Of a stretch of 6,479 nucleotides of DNA, positions 5,671 to 6,479 are shown piece after piece; positions within the stretch are counted from its first letter, which is position 1; each line of letters opens with the position of its first letter. The translations under genes were made by a program, and so were the position numbers. The stretch is taken from positions 1 through 6,479 of the forward strand of contig CAAGFP010000017.1 in the NCBI GenBank assembly GCA_900769175.1, read 5' to 3'. The DNA comes from Lachnospiraceae bacterium (GTDB lineage: Bacteria > Bacillota > Clostridia > Lachnospirales > Lachnospiraceae). The notes under the pieces were generated by a model. It saw only the letters and a list, made by a program, of their open reading frames with translations, was not told the DNA's origin and searched no databases.

Positions 5671-6192
5671 ATGAAAAAGAATTTTATTTCAGTCCTTATT
5701 TTGGGATGCACGATTATTAATATGGTTTTGTGTGCCATAACCATGTTTTCTGTAGTTTCCACCAATGCGCAGACTGCAAAAGTGGTTTCGACCGTATCTC
5801 GTGTCCTGAATGTTGATTTATCTTCTTCATCACCGGATGGAGATGCAACAATTCCCACGGTGCCGATTGAAGATATTGAGGTCTATTCTTTAGAGGAAGC
5901 TGTCAGAGTCAATGTGTATTCGGAGGACGGTACATCACATACCTGCGTTGCCAGCGTATTTTTCTCAATCAATACGAAACATAAGGATTATAAGAAATAC
6001 GGCTCGCTGGTTTCCACCAACGAGGTCGTATTCAGAAGTATTGTTTCGGAAGTAATGCAGGAATACTCCCTTGAGGAATTAAGAGCGAATCAGGATAAGG
6101 TTTGCAAGGAAATTCTCAAAAAAGTCCAGGACAAATATTCCGGCTCGGATATGATTTTTGATGTTAGCTTTAGTGATATCAATTTCGTTTAG
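5671..6192 (+). CDS. fliL: FliL family flagellar basal-body/stator-associated protein (divergent)
   Basis: FliL is a single-pass membrane protein that surrounds or supports the stator units and helps torque under load. The 173-residue product starts with two lysines, then a hydrophobic anchor (about 6-30). A Ser/Pro-rich linker follows (about 50-67), and then a periplasmic-side domain with strands VASVFFSINT, a helix EVVFRSIVSEVMQEYSLEEL and a closing strand FDVSFSDINFV, comparable to the 'V-x-F-T-D-F' end of FliL. Overall similarity to well-known FliL proteins is modest; position between motB and fliM strengthens the call. Cysteines occur at 13, 21, 92 and 145. The ATG at 5671, with AAAGGG seven bases upstream, is preferred over a TTG at 5650. 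The gap after motB is 49 bases. Confidence 0.82.
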   Translation: MKKNFISVLILGCTIINMVLCAITMFSVVSTNAQTAKVVSTVSRVLNVDLSSSSPDGDATIPTVPIEDIEVYSLEEAVRVNVYSEDGTSHTCVASVFFSINTKHKDYKKYGSLVSTNEVVFRSIVSEVMQEYSLEELRANQDKVCKEILKKVQDKYSGSDMIFDVSFSDINFV

Positions 6193-6199
6193 TCCATTC

Positions 6200-6226
6200 C
6201 GGTATCAGAAGATGCCGTATTCGGCA
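6200..6226 (+). promoter_or_regulatory. Two mutually exclusive hairpins in the fliL-fliM gap
   Basis: GATGCCG (6211-6217) can pair with upstream CGGTATC (6200-6206; 7 bp with one G-U, loop AGAA). Alternatively, its TGCCG (6213-6217) can pair with downstream CGGCA (6222-6226; 5 bp, loop TATT). An A run, not a T run, follows, so this is not a + strand terminator. The structures lie 15 bases before the fliM ribosome site. Function is unknown and chance is possible. Confidence 0.3.
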
Positions 6227-6240
6227 AAAAAAGGAAGATG

Positions 6241-6248
6241 AGGAGGTG
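6241..6248 (+). promoter_or_regulatory. Ribosome binding site of fliM (supports a GTG start)
   Basis: AGGAGGTG lies with its GGAGG seven bases before GTG 6254. An in-frame TGA at 6239-6241 blocks any longer N-terminus, so the GTG is the only credible start. Confidence 0.85.
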
Positions 6249-6253
6249 GACTT

Positions 6254-6479
6254 GTGGGCGAAGTACTTTCGCAAAGCGAAATTGATAATCTCTTGAAAGC
6301 TCTTAGTACAGGCGAGCTTGACGTAGAAGAAATGAAAGAGTCTTCTGCGGAAGTGAAAGTAAAAAATTATGATTTTAAAAGGCCTGCAAAGTTTTCAAAA
6401 GAACATCTTCGTACTTTGGAATTAATATTTGACCATTACGGAAGACTTTTATCAACGAATCTTCCGGTATATTTAAGAA
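6254..6479 (+). CDS. fliM: FliM, flagellar motor switch protein, N-terminal part (3' end outside window)
   Basis: FliM forms the C-ring with FliG and FliN/FliY and binds phosphorylated CheY to set rotation direction. Seventy-five codons are visible, starting at GTG. Residues 1-16 (MGEVLSQSEIDNLLKA) contain the conserved EIDNLL CheY-P-binding peptide. A charged linker (about 20-37) follows, and then the start of the middle domain, YDFKRPAKFSKEHLRTLELI and FDHYGRLLSTNLPVYLR, typical of FliM. The frame is open to the window end. It follows fliL after 61 bases. The N-terminal CheY peptide separates it from FliN and FliG. Nothing in the visible part is unusual apart from the GTG start. Confidence 0.95.
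   Translation, partial: MGEVLSQSEIDNLLKALSTGELDVEEMKESSAEVKVKNYDFKRPAKFSKEHLRTLELIFDHYGRLLSTNLPVYLR

Noticed and set aside
6213..6232. Hairpin followed by a run of A as a terminator before fliM
   Set aside because: On the + strand a T run is needed; on the other strand the T run lies before the stem, so it terminates in neither direction.
1..6479. Mobile elements, CRISPR arrays, RNA genes or transferred cargo
   Set aside because: The whole window is filled by co-directional flagellar genes of uniform style; no direct-repeat arrays, transposase, integrase or tRNA-like sequence was found.

Overview
The window is a stretch of a large Firmicutes-type flagellar (fla/che-like) gene cluster. All genes lie on the + strand. 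The gene order is fliK (3' end), flgD, a TIGR02530-type flagellar operon gene, flgE, flbD/swrD, motA, motB, fliL and fliM (5' end). Strong AGGAGG ribosome sites, moderate-to-low GC, the flbD and TIGR02530 genes between the hook and motor genes, and an EIDNLL-type FliM N-terminus all point to a Gram-positive clostridial organism. A Lachnospiraceae relative (Roseburia/Butyrivibrio/Lachnospira type) is the best guess; this is inference from protein style, not a database match.

Layout. 1-3667 is the hook-assembly block: FliK (hook-length ruler and secretion switch), FlgD (hook cap), a small conserved protein of unknown role, and FlgE (hook subunit, here unusually long). A 75-base gap before flgE contains an 18-codon leader-like reading frame that overlaps the flgE start, and a perfect 8-bp inverted repeat covers the leader's own start codon. 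3668-3785 is the largest gap. It holds a perfect 10-bp GC-rich hairpin with a short T run, a probable (possibly leaky) terminator. 3786-6192 is the motor-power block: FlbD/SwrD, the stator proteins MotA and MotB (8-base overlap) and FliL. From 6254 the switch gene fliM starts with GTG and runs off the window.

How the genes work together. FlgD caps the growing hook while FlgE subunits polymerise, and FliK measures the hook and switches export to filament substrates. MotA/MotB form the ion-driven stator anchored to peptidoglycan, FliL supports the stator, SwrD-type proteins raise motor torque in Bacillus, and FliM receives the chemotaxis signal in the C-ring.

Nothing here is an unknown defence, mobile or biosynthetic system. 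No IS element, CRISPR array, tRNA or rRNA was seen. The points worth a second look are: (i) the leader ORF and hairpin before flgE; (ii) the Na+-type (PomB/MotS-like) signature in MotB with matching threonines in MotA; (iii) a FlgD whose C-terminus is an added helical, acidic tail rather than the enterobacterial Ig-like insert; (iv) the large FlgE insertion; and (v) structured intergenic RNA before motA and fliM.
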